From positions 10,659,803 to 10,723,802 of the forward strand of contig JACAXG010000014.1 of the NCBI GenBank assembly GCA_018881555.1: a DNA stretch of 64,000 nucleotides, read 5' to 3'. Below the pieces are notes generated by a model. The model saw only the letters and a program-made list of their open reading frames with translations, did no database searches and had not been told where the DNA came from. Below, piece after piece: positions 1-11,997 of the stretch (within the stretch, counting starts at the first letter, position 1; every line of letters begins with the position of its first letter). A program made the translations under genes and the position numbers. Source of the stretch: Amblyornis subalaris (taxonomy: Eukaryota; Chordata; Aves; Passeriformes; Ptilonorhynchidae).

Positions 1-202
1 GTGAGTCAGAGCAGCTGCTGTATCTGCAGCTGATGGAGATAAGTGGTCACAGCACCTAAGTTATCTGCCTGTGGAAGGAAGTCTGAACATGGTCCTAACT
101 ATGTTTCTGTTTTAAATTCCTGTTTCTTAAGAAGTACGTGAAGGTAGAGGGTGAAAGATGGCTGAGCTAGTTATTTCTCCCAAGTTATTTTGAGAACCTG
201 AC

Positions 203-258
203 CAGCTCTCATTGAAGTCATAGGGAGCTTCCCTTTGACTTTAATAGGATCTGTGTCA
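203..258. repeat. Ancient palindromic amniote repeat, fragment
   Basis: The core CATTGAAGTCATAGGGAGC at 210-228 is followed by CCCTTTGACTTTAATAGGA. This is a worn copy of the alternating CCATTGAAGTCAATGGGAG / CCATTGACTTCAATGGG pattern that I know as common in bird and reptile DNA. I cannot assign the family name. Other pieces of the same kind occur near 3402, 11947 and 13995. Confidence 0.45.
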
Positions 259-534
259 CCAGCAGAAGTAGCTCCACTGCCCTATAAGGTGTGAGAGCAG
301 ACCCAGCATTAACACAAGCAATGCAACTGTACTGCACCTGAGTGTTGGTGTGACCTTGTATCCTTGGGACACAGATTTGTTATTTCTCAGGCCCTTACTT
401 GTCTCCATTCCCTTCCAGTTCAATAGGTTTTTTTTTCTTTTACTCATGAAATTCTACTTAGCTATTGCATAAATTTATTCAGTAGTGATGCTTCCAATTC
501 ACAATGTATGAGCAATCACAGAGAGATGTGAGCT

Positions 535-602
535 TGCACACACTGTACACTACACACACACTACACACACACTACACACACACTACACACACACACACAC
601 AA
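535..602 (+). repeat. Compound CA microsatellite with 11-bp higher-order unit
   Basis: A CA-repeat tract is interrupted regularly by CT, giving an 11-bp unit CTACACACACA repeated about three to four times, then a pure CA tail. The regular spacing suggests the longer unit was itself duplicated by slippage. It is probably length-polymorphic and has no coding potential. Confidence 0.9.
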
Positions 603-3401
603 CATGCTTTTGATTTACCAGAGGCATAAGCCAGTGATGTCCATTGAGAAGATCTTTAAAGGATGTAGGGCTGGAAACAAATTTCTGAAATCCCAGTGGT
701 TAAAAAAAGGATAAAAATTACTACATGGAACTGCAGTGCAAAGCGATGCTCAAAGAAATNTTATGCCACTATCGCACACCCCATTCTAGTGGAACCATTG
801 GCAGTGTTGGTCTCTGGGTGGGCATTTAAGCAGTAAGTCTTGTTCCATCTTCTGTTACTGCAATGGGAAGATTTTCCTTCAGCTGTAACAGGGATTGAAC
901 AGGCCTTGGGATGATACAGATTTCTCTGATGTTAACGCACGTGATCCAGAGTTTTCAGTGAAAAAAAATCAGATCTTGTTTCAACAGCAGCAAAAAAGAT
1001 CCTCCTAAATACATGTTCGGTTTTCATCCTAAGAAAGCTAAAGAAGGTAGTAAACCCTTCAGTATGCCGTTCCAGAAAGCAGGCATTTTTTTTTGCTTTT
1101 CCATTTTCATTCCAGCCACTTATAATTTGTCTCTGGTGAAATTCATGGCAGTAGAGTGCTGGGCCACCAGCAGCATTTTCATCTTTGGTCCAGAATTAAT
1201 ACATAAGCCAAGGTAAATAAAAACTGGGCACAGATAATCTTTTTTTCACATGATTGTGGGTTGGTTTTTTTTTCAGTTTGCTTAATTAAAAACAAATCAA
1301 AAATTTAGAAATCCAGAGCACTCTGAGCAGTTATAATAGTCTTGTTCATGAAACCCATAATAACTAAGGTGCAAATTACATAGTGAGGGAGTAATTTTCA
1401 TATCACTGAATTGACATTAATATCTTATTTGCAGATGTAATCAAAGAAAATACCTTTCTTTGCACTTAAATTAAGAAGCAGAACTGAAACAGTTGTAGGC
1501 TGATTGACCATTAAAGTGACAAACTGGCACTTTTAAAGAGTAAGTTCTAAAAATTTTTTTCATGCACCCACTGAAAAACAATAAGAATATGGTGCTTTTG
1601 TCTTTGTATCAGGCTTCTGTTATAGAGAATAATTATATCCACTAATGCTGAAAAGAAAAGTTAGATGTGCTAAACTGATAGTAAACAGAGGAAAAATTAT
1701 GATGTGATACTGCAGCTCCTGCAAATGGTGCATTTCCTTTCAGTTTAGCACTAACCTTTCTGGAAGAGCACTGTGAAATTTAATAGCTTCAGCTGCATAC
1801 GGTAAATTCAAATGCAGAAATACTGGTCTGAAACCTCTGTTCCTTACATGGTTTATATGTTGGCAAACTTCACCAGTGTCAGGGAAGTTTCCCAAAATTC
1901 ACAGCTTGAAATAAATCCTTCTTTGTAGAAGGGTGGCATCATTGAGCAAAAGACTTCCTTCACCACCACAGGGGCTGTGCTGAAGCAGTTTGACTTTTTA
2001 TACTGGATTTCTACCCTGGCCTTCAAGAATTTTGCTGCCTCAGACATAAACAAATTTTTTGGCATCCTGGCTCCCTCCAGGTTCCACCTGGGCTCCTGCT
2101 CCCTGAACCGTGGCATGTAAGGTCCTTCTGAGCTCGCTTCTTTCCACGCAGTCTGCACCACCATCAGTCAAAAAACCCTTGCAAATATTGAGCAAATCTA
2201 GTTTGAACTAACCCTACAAAAACACAGGAGGTCAGTGCTGGGATGCAAGCACAAGTGATAATGTGATGCGTTTGGGTGCAGAATGAGCTGTTTCTCAGAC
2301 AGAAAATGTAGCTCTGATCTTCTTTACTCTTGTTGGTGTTAAATCAAGTGGCTGATGAGACTGTCCTGAATAACAGTGGGGTAATTGATGGAAAAAAGCT
2401 GTTGGGCCTTCTGGCAGAAGGTGGCCTAGACTTAAGGAGGACTCAAGTTCAGAGCCTTGGGGCTTTTTATGGCCCTGCCATAGGCTGGACTGGAGCAAGT
2501 CATATGGCTCCTTGTCCTCTGCCCTCTGCACAAGAGAGCTGCTTTCCAATTTCCCAGAGACATTATGGGAATTAAACTAGTCACAGACTAGCCCAAACTG
2601 CTGATTTCTGGAGTTCTATTTTCTGTTTCCAGAAAAGTTTGCTGGTATGTAGGCCTGGGCTTCCAGCCCATTTCAGTGCATAGGGCCAGCCAGGAGATCT
2701 AGCTCTGAATCCTCTGTGTTATGAGGGTTCTGTGGTGAGTTGGGCTGGCATGCAGGGAGGTGAGAGCCAAACTTTTCAAGCATTAAATTCTCCATGGATG
2801 AAATATCGGTCGACAAAGATTGGGCAGTGTTAATGTTTGAAGTACTGTGGCTGTTTTCTAGATTTGGCACATCTGTGCAAAAGGTACTATGATGGGGTTT
2901 TTTTCACCCTAAAACACTGAAGCCATCTGCCTGTTGGAGTGAGTGTCCAAAGCCCTCTTGTTTATTCTGTGGGTTTGCCTTCTAAATTTGCTATAGCTGT
3001 ATTTGAAAGGTATTGTATATACATCACAGAGGCTCTCATCACCCACAAGTATATGGAAATATCCCCTCTGATGCTTCAGGATTTAATTAGGAAATGCTGG
3101 TGGGACATATCTCAATTGCACTGCAATTAAGAACCACTGGGATATGGCTTCATCACCGTATTTATCACATATTTATAATATATCATGTTTATCTGTTCCA
3201 AAGAAGGAGTCTTTTTGCCAAAGAGACCTTGCTTTTCTTAAGTTCTACTTTTTAGCCATGACAAACTTCACATCATCTGTGGCTGTGGTAATGTCCAAAC
3301 TGTTCCTTTCAGAAAGAATTGGAAGATCACACAAACATTTCTGTTCAAGTCTGCAGTTTCTGCTTATGCTGCTTTGTCTTTGCCTAGCATTTGTTGGCAA
3401 G

Positions 3402-3452
3402 TAGGGCCTGATCTCATGATTTGTGTGGCCAGACAAGGCCCAGGATCAGGTT
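3402..3452. repeat. Ancient palindromic amniote repeat, fragment
   Basis: GGGCCTGATC at 3404-3413 and GGATCAGG at 3443-3450 are inverted relative to each other. They match the GGGCCTGATCC...GGATCAGGCCC ends of the old palindromic element also seen near 203, 11947 and 13995. The middle is too diverged to align by eye. Confidence 0.4.
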
Positions 3453-6400
3453 CTAATTTAGCAAAATATTGAAGTCCCTGGGGTTTGTTTAATCACAGAC
3501 TTAAAGCCATTACATGGTGTGACATAAGCCATTAAGACCAGACTGATTCTTTATCACCCAATCATACAGATTTGATCTGGGTAGGACGTGGGCACAGTCG
3601 AATTTCTGTCACATTACCCAGACCGTGTGAAATGGCTCCTGTGTCACCCTTATGCCAACTGCAGGAGAGCACCTGGCTGGTGGCCAATCTAACCTGACAT
3701 TTGTATGACAGAAGGATGAGTTGTTGCAAGATGAGTGCTTTGTGTTGGGTGGCTGTGGCACCTTCCGTATGTCACAAGTAGCCCTACAGCCAGATTTACT
3801 GTATCTTTGAGCAATGGCTTTAAAACTGTCTGCTTAAACTTTCTCCAGGAGATTGGGTTGCCTTGGTTACAGCCCAATCCTTAAGCATATCCCCAAGGCT
3901 AACACTAGTATTTTGTGAATGTGGTGGTTTTATTGTCACTTATTTTAATCATTGAACATTGCTTTTAAAACCAGAAAGCCACACCATTTCTTTAAGCCTA
4001 CCCAATAATGCACCTTTAATTTTGGTTTTGAGGGTTTTTAAAAATATTTCAATTCTTAGATTTTTATCATGTCTGCAAAACACTTGGGTAATGACTTAAT
4101 CATAGAGGTGTGGGAGTACCAAAGTGTTTATCACTCTGCATAATAGCATTCATCCTGATGGCAGGAGCGAAGCTTTCACAAGACACAGGCCTTTATGTTG
4201 ACTTTCTGCCTATCAGCAAAACGTGCCTGAAAAGAATGAGAAAAAATGTGTCTTAAAAGAGATGGTGGTTGTTAAAGAGAATATGCAACAAGTCTGTCTG
4301 AAATCTCTTTGGACCTGTTACAGCCGCTGCCTGGCCGTGGTTAGTTCAAGCCTGGCTTAGGTTTGATAAATGCTGGTTCCTTTTGATTTTGAGAAAGTAC
4401 GGCAGGCGAGGGATAACAGGACCCAAGAGAAGGTTCTTGAGAGAAATCCTGTGTCAAGGATAAATGTGAGACACCTGGTGCTTCCACTGAGCGGCTCAGA
4501 AAGGGTTTGAGTGTATGACTGGTGTCTGCTGGTGTCTGGTGCCTGCAGCTGGGTCCCAGTGTTGATTTGCTGTTTGTTCACCCAGCTGGGTGGACAACAC
4601 CTCGTGCAGACTTGAGAACTGCAAGTGGGGGCTGTCAGAGAGAGGGTGCTGCACAATCTGACTGTGCTGAAATTCCCAGGAGAAAACACTAGTGATGGTC
4701 ACTGAGGGTTTGTTGTGGAAGGAGGGCAGGAACTACTCAGTAACCTAGAGGTTAGTAAAGTACAGACTAAGAGAGCTGTGAGAACACTATTTCCAGTTAG
4801 AGCTGGTTGCTATTTTTACACTAAATTACGTGATATCAGAAGGGCCGTTTTTTTAATGAGAAATTCTCTCTTTTTGCAATGGTACCCACAACATTTTTTG
4901 GGTTGGTTTTTTTTTTTTGCTGTTATGGTTAAAATGATATTGAATTTTTATCTAAATAAATTTCAGAATTGTTAACACATATGTTCATTTCTCAAAGACT
5001 CATGTCTTCTTTCACAGTTTTTTGTAATTCTTGGGTTTCTTCTGCTGGTTAATTAAAGTTTCTGTGACAATTTTGAAAACTTGTTTGGATAAAAATTCTA
5101 CATAAAAACAAGCATGTGTTCTTGGGAAATGGTTCAATACTGGACCTGATTAAATAAAAAAAGCTTTGAAACTTTTCAAAAGATATTTTTCCCTATTTTT
5201 AACTAGTTTTACTATTTTTGAAGTCACTGTTTCCTTTTTTAGAACAATCCAAATAATGTAATTCTTCTTAAAATAACAGTGTTACTTCTGTTTGGTTCAT
5301 TTTTCGTATCCGTCTTAAAGTCATGGAATGGCTGGCTGTGGAGACTGCCAGTGTCTTTTTCCATGGCAATTGCAATTTTCTTCTTTGTTTTTATCTTGGG
5401 ATCTTTTTCTGTTTGGTTTTTTCCTCTGAAATTACTGAAGATTATAAGCATATTATGGCAACTGCCGTGAAGATCAAGAGATATTGATTGAACTTTATCT
5501 CCACATACCTTTCTGGGCTTGGGAATGGCATTTCTCCTTAAACATTTCTAGAAACATTACCTGTCTTCCTCAGCATTTCAAGTTTGAATTTGCAACAGTC
5601 GGTTGCCCAACTGGCGTTTGGAGCCTGAGAGAGAACAGACTTTACACCTGTGAAATTGTAACATCCATCCAGCATCTAAAAATCTAAGAGGAAAAACATA
5701 ACCTCAGTAGATTTCCTGGTGGACGTTGAGGAACAGCTCTCACTTCAGCCTGGAAGTTTTCTGCTGTGATCTTAAAAAACTAAACTCCACCCTTGCAGAG
5801 CAGTCTGGCATATGCACACACACGTAAGCTGTTTGTGGGGCTGTGACTGAGTAGAAATACAGGCTGCAGTATTGAGCATTGCTACTCAAACCCCACTGGG
5901 CTTTATTCCTGACTGCCTGTCCCTGGTCTCTTTGGCTTCATGTTATGTGTGGAAGCAATGGGGTTTAACATGGGTAGCAAGAGCATCCAGTTANAACTTT
6001 TTCTTTTTTTTTTTTTAAATTTTACTATTTGTCTGCTTTTCTCATCCTACCTAGATATTGTAGAAAACAAGGAAGGAAACAGAAGCCCCATGTGATAGCA
6101 TTACGTTTACATTTCCAGGGGTTAGGGTCCCTCCCTGGGGAGCACCACACTTGGGGGGTCTCTGCTTTCCTGCCTGTGCCTCCCTTTGTCCACAGGCCAC
6201 TCTCTTACCCGCTTTTTCCGTGTCCTCAACTTTGCAGTGAAGATGGTTTGTTATTTACTTCACCGAGGTATTGTGAGTCTTAGCTAGTAGTTGGAAAAAC
6301 TTGTTCAGATCTTTAACCAANTAGTTTTGTGTGTCCTTAGTATCAGTGGCCTGCCATATGGATATCAAAGAAAATTGTTATAATTATTGCTTTTAAAATG

Positions 6401-6829
6401 ATTATGAAATTGTGCCTTACTTTTTCAGTCATATTTAACCATGTAATTTAGAACCACATGATTGCAGGGATTTACCATGAAGAAATATGTTTGAAGGATA
6501 GTTTGTTTTTTAAATATTTTTTTTCTCAAAAAATGATTTTATTAGCTTTTCCTCTTTCATTTTTTCCTCCACTTTTATTCCTTTAATATGTTTGTGTTAA
6601 AGGGCAGCCAGAATTTGCATTTGTGAGAGACAGAAGATTTTATTTGGTCTTGTATGTAGAGCTTTCATTTTCTTTTATGTTCCTTCAGGAAAATTCCTCT
6701 CTGCCCAATTACTCATACTGAGATGTCTTTAAATGCAGGCTGACCAGTAAGGGGTTTTTGTTGTTGTTTAATTTAGTGTGTGGTTTGCTTTGTGGTTGTG
6801 GTTTTTCTTTTAATTAACCAGATATCGGG

Positions 6830-7110
6830 TGCTGGGGAGGCATTGCACATTAATGCAGAATGTTAATGCTAATTTTCACAGAAAACACAAAATTAGAGTC
6901 TTTCCCTGTCTCCAGTGCAGTTTTGTTACTGCTTTGTGTACAACGCTAATATTAAGCCAGACTGTAAAGGCTAAATACTCAGAGTGACCTACTTCCATTC
7001 ACCAGCAAGAATCCTTTGTCAGCTGACTCCTGTTTGTTTGTTCATTTTTAAATGTCGGATTACAGAACGAGCATCTCCTAAAGATGAAAGAAAACAGTGT
7101 TTTCATGTGC
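6830..7110. promoter_or_regulatory. Candidate conserved enhancer block (TAAT-rich)
   Basis: The block contains several homeodomain-type cores in a short space: TTAATG, GTTAATG, GCTAATTTT and AAATTAG between 6850 and 6895, then GCTAATATTAAG near 6945. It also has isolated CpGs in AT-rich DNA. This style is typical of vertebrate developmental enhancers. Conservation cannot be seen from one sequence, so this is inference. Confidence 0.25.
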
Positions 7111-9287
7111 AGGAAATTTGGGGTTGCAGTAACAGAACATTTTCTTTGTGAATTTGGATGTCATGGTGTTTTAAGCTCCTGCCTGGAGCCTAAATCAATT
7201 TGGCCTCTCATCCACTTCATCTAACTGGTGCTCCTAAAAGGCTGCAGCCCTGCAAAAGCTCATGCAGCATTTTTGGCTGCCTTCCCTTGCTCCCATTTGG
7301 TACATATTTGCACAATTTAACTGAGCTTTTCTTTCTGCTGAAGGTCAGATGCAAGCGATACGAAACACTAAACTTTATAAACAAGCAAGGCCATTTCAAC
7401 CACAGCATTTTGGACTAGAATGGATTTTTAGGTGGCGCACTGTCTGCTGGCCTTTGGAGAGGGGATCCTGAGACTACATTGGGCTGGAACAGGATGCAAA
7501 GCCACAAGCCTTGTTTTTTTTAATAAACTACTTACTGTAATCCAGCTACACAGTTTCAGCCTCACACTTCAGAAGAAGCTTCCAGTAGCTGTGCACGTAC
7601 AGGCACTTTCTCTCTTGCAGAAAGTGAAACTTTCCCAACCAGAGTAAATTTAACCTATTGCATAAGATGCTGGAAGTTGCCTTTTTTTTTTCCTTGGGAT
7701 TCTCACTGTAACCTCTGTGTGCAGAGGATGAATAGCTTTTCTTTTTCCCCTCTTTTTTTTTTTTTTTTTCTGAAAAGATTAGATGTTGCATATTGATGAG
7801 CTAGCATTTCAAAGGTCCGTGGGGCTTTGGAACATATTAAGAATCTCTGAAGTTTAATATTCACCATGTTTTAAATATTCAGAAGGAAAAATCTGCATAA
7901 AATGGCTTTTGATAAATACGTTCTAGGGATTCTTTCTTTCTATCTTACACAAGCGTTGTGGGGATTGTGGCTGTGCCAGTTTTGTTCCAAAGTGTCTTTT
8001 GTTTCAGCGTTTCAGGACCCTTTTGGTCCCATTTGTATGCCCAGTNCAGGCCCTGAAGTCTCTTATGGTTTCTGCTGGAACTGTACAGCAGACAGGTGGA
8101 TGTCACCAAGAAAAAGGCTCAGCTGAGCATTGGAACTCCAGAGTATCTGCTTGGGGTCTGCCTCCTTATGACAGCTGGGCACATCCAGCCCGTTTCTGTG
8201 CCTGCTTCTCATGATGCGGGTTGGGATCAGTCCGGTGGTCAGGCCTGGCTGAGGTCTTTCTGCAAACATGCTCTGCACCAGTGGGGGTTTGAGAATGGAA
8301 AGGGCAAGGTCCTGGGTGCAGGAGCAAAGCCAGGCGTCGTTTGATGCATCTTAGATCCTACAGGGCAGTTTCCGCTTCCTTGGATGTCTCTTTGGTGAGA
8401 ACCTCAGCAGTAAAAGAAGTGCCTTTAGGAGAAACCCTCCCTTGGGGACGCTCCATTTCTCATGCTCTTGAAAATCTGATTCACNCTTTAGATGAGGAGG
8501 ATCAGTTGTGGGCTGCGAAGGTGCAGCTGTTTTGCTGTATCACCACCNTGTTGCCTTACCCCCCACGTCCCATGGTACATCCTAAGGTGTTGCAGGGCAG
8601 TGCTTTGGTCCCGCTCACACCCAACCTTGACTTTGTCACACCAGTCCCTGTTGAATCAGCGCCCGGTACTTGTTCTCAGGACCGCTCTGGCTTGGGCCAA
8701 GGGCATCTCATGCCTCTATGCAAAAGGTGGTGCTTTCAGGTTTTAGCTTACAAATAATGCAGCGCTTTCAAACTCACCTTTCCCCTCTCATGTATTCTTG
8801 ACAGAAGTAGGATTTTAAATATTTCATAGCATTCTTCTTTCTTCTTCCTTTTTGCCAGATGCCTTGAAAACATTGTCAGATTACGATCTGGGGGGGATCA
8901 GGATTGGTTTCCTTTCCTTCTTGATTGCATGGTGTAGGTTTGCAATGAGGGTTTTGTCCTTTTTTCTTTTTTTTTTTTTTTTTAAAGTCTTACAGAACAG
9001 ATGCCTTCATTTTATGCAGAGAAAGATTGTCTATGATTAGAGCTAATCCAGGATGGCAGGATTGGACCCCCACAGTGAAAGCTAGAAAAGTGATTGCAGA
9101 AGTATTCTGTTTCTCCTTTATTAATTGCACAGGAAGTTTCCACCAAAGGCTCATGTAGCCCAACTGGCCTATGTAATAAGTAGCAGGGCCTGTAATTACA
9201 GTCTGTCTTCTGATCCTATCTGTGCTCTGACTTTCTAGGCACTGCAGTTCTATTTACATCTGGGTCTTTGTCACCTTTTAAATTTTT
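7111..9287. other. Non-coding stretch with poly-T tracts
   Basis: I see no supported gene here. T17 tracts lie at about 7753-7769 and 8967-8983. Neither is preceded on the minus strand by a poly(A) signal at the right distance, so I do not call them retrocopy tails. A strong-looking + strand acceptor ends at 8858 after a long pyrimidine run, but no consensus donor follows. Confidence 0.55.
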
Positions 9288-9420
9288 GATTGGTCACTAA
9301 GGGAAGGAGAGCACGAGCCGTGAGCCCTGCGAGGTGCGGCGAGTATAAGCGAGGGAGTCCTGCTCCCTCTCAGGTATCCGCCTGATTTGGGACACAGAGC
9401 ACGAGGAACGGGAGGATTTC
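9288..9420 (+). promoter_or_regulatory. Possible small TATA/CCAAT promoter
   Basis: A reversed CCAAT box (GATTGGT, 9288-9294) is followed about 50 bp later by a TATA-like GTATAAG (9343-9349). Around it lies a local cluster of eight or more CpGs, unusual for this part of the window. A CAG|GTATCC donor-like site follows near 9373. Spacing and order fit a weak core promoter reading to the right, but no gene downstream is recognised and chance cannot be excluded. Confidence 0.18.
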
Positions 9421-10339
9421 ACCAGCCGTGCAGCAGAGGAAGTGGGCTGCCTGCCAACTGGGTATCTTTCAAGACCTCAGAGTCTTTGTAGGACTGGAAA
9501 TTTGAACCCTTTACAGGTCTTAACTAGTGTACCCTCCTGTGAGGGAGTTCATCAGCATTTCTTTGCTCAGAGCGGATTCAACAGGATTTGACCTTTTTCC
9601 TGTGTAAGATTCAAGGTTTTATGGTTGCAAAGAGATCCTTCCCCATATGGCATGAGGAGGGAGATGGCTTTTGGCATCACGCAGAGAAGCTGAGTTCAAA
9701 TCCTGGTATCAATGTGTAAAGCAAGAATAACTTGAGCGGGAGGGGGAAGGCAGTGATCTACGTGTAGTTCAGTGCCAAATTCACCAGCTCTGAGCACCAG
9801 CGAGCACAGGCTCAAGCAGATGAGCTCTCTGGGATGTCAATCTTGAGATCTGGAAGTAAATAAATGAATAAATGGGCTCCTTGTGGGAGTGTTTGGTGCT
9901 GGTCACTTTGGCAGTAATCTCTTCTCTCTTTGGAAACATGCACTAAACTTAGGGTAAAGCTACAGAATGGTGCCCCCGAGTCTTTTCCTTCAAGGCAGAC
10001 TCCCAGTGCTATGTTTGATCAAGAGGAATGAAAGCCATTAAGCAAATACTGTACTCTGCAAAAAAAAACATTAACAATCTACTACNGATACTTTTAATGT
10101 CCATTAAACGGTTACACAAATTGTCCCTTTTCTACAGCTTGCACTGCTATTTCATTATTTTTAACCTGACTTCTGTTTAAAAAAAACCTCCTCAATTATT
10201 TTTTAATTTTTTGAAACTCTGCTTCTAAGAAAGTTGATGCTTTAAAGGAAAAAAAAACAACCTTAGTTTCAAACATGGGTTTTTCAGGCTTCTAAATTAA
10301 TAATTTCTACACCTGACCCAGTTCCTGCAGCTGCCAAAA
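9421..10339. other. Non-coding stretch
   Basis: No gene supported. The stretch contains an AAATAAATGAATAAAT tract near 9856 and several A- and T-runs from 10060 to 10260. A phrase near 9690 resembles the internal B-box region of tRNA-derived SINEs but is too short to call. Confidence 0.55.
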
Positions 10340-10640
10340 AAGAAAAGAGAAAGCTATTTAAATTTCTCATAGAACCATTTATCTCTTAAAATATGCCAAG
10401 GCAATTTGAGGTGGGGGTGGAGACTCAGCTATTTATCTCAGCAGCTTGATTTTTCTCTTTATGTTTCTAACTGTCAGGGGGAAAAAACCGGTAGGAAGCT
10501 ATTCTTGGGCTATTATTGATGTATTGTGTTGCCATTATGCAGGATGTCTGCTTTGCTATATACGGAAGGACATTAATAATAGCCATCTCCCCTGCCCCCA
10601 CCCTCGGTTCCTCTTTGGGAAGATATGGTTTAACTGGAGC
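10340..10640. promoter_or_regulatory. Candidate conserved enhancer block (paired CTATTTA)
   Basis: Two MEF2-like cores, CTATTTA at 10354-10360 and CTATTTATC at 10429-10437, lie 75 bp apart. They are followed by further AT-rich homeodomain-like cores near 10505-10585, with the pattern of a developmental or muscle-type enhancer. No conservation data are available, so this is inference from motif density. Confidence 0.22.
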
Positions 10641-11565
10641 ATCTGCTGTGTTCAAATTGCTGCTCCTTCCTCCCCTTCCCCCAGTTCATTCCCAAACTAG
10701 TTTTAGGAATCAGGGCTAAGGGAATAAGGAGACATTATTTTTGCCATTTTTCTGCCTACTTCTGTGGTTGCTCCAGGCAGATAATTTCCATGNCATGTAC
10801 CTGTCTACCCTTTTCCTTCCCATATATTGCCCCTGCTTTCATTTTAAGTTCATCAACGCAAAGAAAAAAACGTTTCTTGCTGTCTTTTTCTCACAAAGGC
10901 TGGCTGGCAGAACGGGCTCAGCAACAGACTTCTGATTTGTTATTACCCAGCATTTCATATCCACAAACATCAGTTTCATTATTTCCAATTAGTAGGAAAA
11001 TGTATTCCCGTTCCCATGCCTCCTACCCCACGTTTAAAACATTGTTACGAGACTTTAAAGGGTCTGTCTGCTTGTTTAAAGACTCGGATGCTTGTTTTAT
11101 TTTTGGAAGCAGAGTGTACAGTGAACAGGAATAGTTTGATGTTTAAAAAATAGCCCCAGATCAGCATTCCCCTGAAGTGCGGGAAGTCCTGTCTCCGCAG
11201 GGCTGTGCCAGCAGCGTGACAGCCCAGAGAGCAAAGCCAGCTTGAATAGGAAAAAGAACTGGCCTGCCCTATTTCATCTGTGAGAAGAGAGAGGTGAAAA
11301 TAATAAACGGGGCAAAAAAATAAAGGGCAGAATTGCTCTGATTTTTTTTAATGGCTGTTCCTATGTCTCCCGCTGATTTTGTTCCATAGTAGCTTTGCTT
11401 ATTCAGCATTTTTGGTAATCAGGACCATGTGCTTTTTCATGGTATCATTATTTTTACTTTTCGTTTGTTGAGTCGTCGTCTTGCCCTGGTCCCCAGAGGG
11501 TATGGAGCCACTTTGGTCTGGGCACTGAATGAAAACAGTTAGGAGCTCTGTCTAGGAGAGCTTAC

Positions 11566-11640
11566 CTAGAATTTGGAACCAGACAATGCAATGAGAATAG
11601 TTTGCAGTTCTGATCTAGAGAGGTTTTCAAAACAGGAATT
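11566..11640 (-). other. Weak candidate exon, minus strand
   Basis: On the minus strand a fair acceptor (CATTCTTCCCATGCAG) precedes 75 nt that end in TCTAG followed by GTAAGC. Two frames are open across it; one of them ends exactly in TAG at the donor. No protein family is recognised. Splice-signal pairs of this quality are expected by chance in 64 kb, so this is only worth testing against RNA data. Confidence 0.12.
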
Positions 11641-11946
11641 CTGCATGGGAAGAATGCCTTCACTGGGAGAAGTGCTTAGATTTCAAAATGAAAGGGAGAT
11701 GGCCATTCAGTGTAGTTTCTTGTTGCTTTTATAGTCTTCCTTGGTGGTGGCCAAGGAGAAGAGTGACACCCTCTGAAATGTTCCCTAAACTATGCCAGAG
11801 CCCAGCACCTTCTCTGCAAACATTTGCTCCAACTCTAGCTTTCCACGCTGTTGCAGGATGGGAGTGAGGAGGGCCTGCTAATGGAGCAAGGTCAACCTCA
11901 TCCTCTCCATAGCCAGTGCTGCTCCCCACCGTGAGTCCGCGTCCAG

Positions 11947-11997
11947 CCTAGGGCTTGATCCTGCCTTCCTAGTGTGAGTGTTTTGCCAGAATCAGCT
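11947..11997 (+). repeat. Ancient palindromic amniote repeat, fragment
   Basis: GGGCTTGATCCTGC at 11951-11964 is close to the GGGCCTGATCCTGC head of the palindromic repeat. It is followed by GTGAGTGTTTTGCCAGAATCA, which fits a worn internal part. Family name not assigned. Confidence 0.4.

Larger units (their letters stand above)
1..6829. other. Non-coding stretch, mostly featureless
   Basis: I see no supported gene in this stretch. It is moderately AT-rich and CpG-poor, and every open frame is short, with none combining a good acceptor, a good donor and a unique open frame. It holds a CA-based microsatellite near 535-602 and two fragments of an ancient palindromic repeat near 203-258 and 3402-3452, listed separately. 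A 103-codon open frame on the minus strand (1853-2164) matches nothing I recognise. The rest is ordinary intron-like or intergenic DNA with T-runs. Confidence 0.6.

Noticed and set aside
1..9. Window begins with GTGAGTCAG, which looks like a splice donor
   Set aside because: The exon side lies outside the window, so nothing can be tested.
1853..2164. 103-codon minus-strand frame with a protein-like C-terminal half
   Set aside because: No splice sites, promoter or recognisable family; length is within the chance range for this window.
8859..8940. Exon after a strong pyrimidine-rich + strand acceptor
   Set aside because: No consensus donor follows, and the downstream sequence runs into a poly-T tract.
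7753..8983. Poly-T runs as tails of minus-strand retrocopies
   Set aside because: No AATAAA at the right distance, no gene-like sequence beside them and no visible target-site duplication.
9670..9720. tRNA-like B-box phrase AGTTCAAATCC
   Set aside because: No stem pairing for a T-arm and no A-box; at most a short SINE trace.
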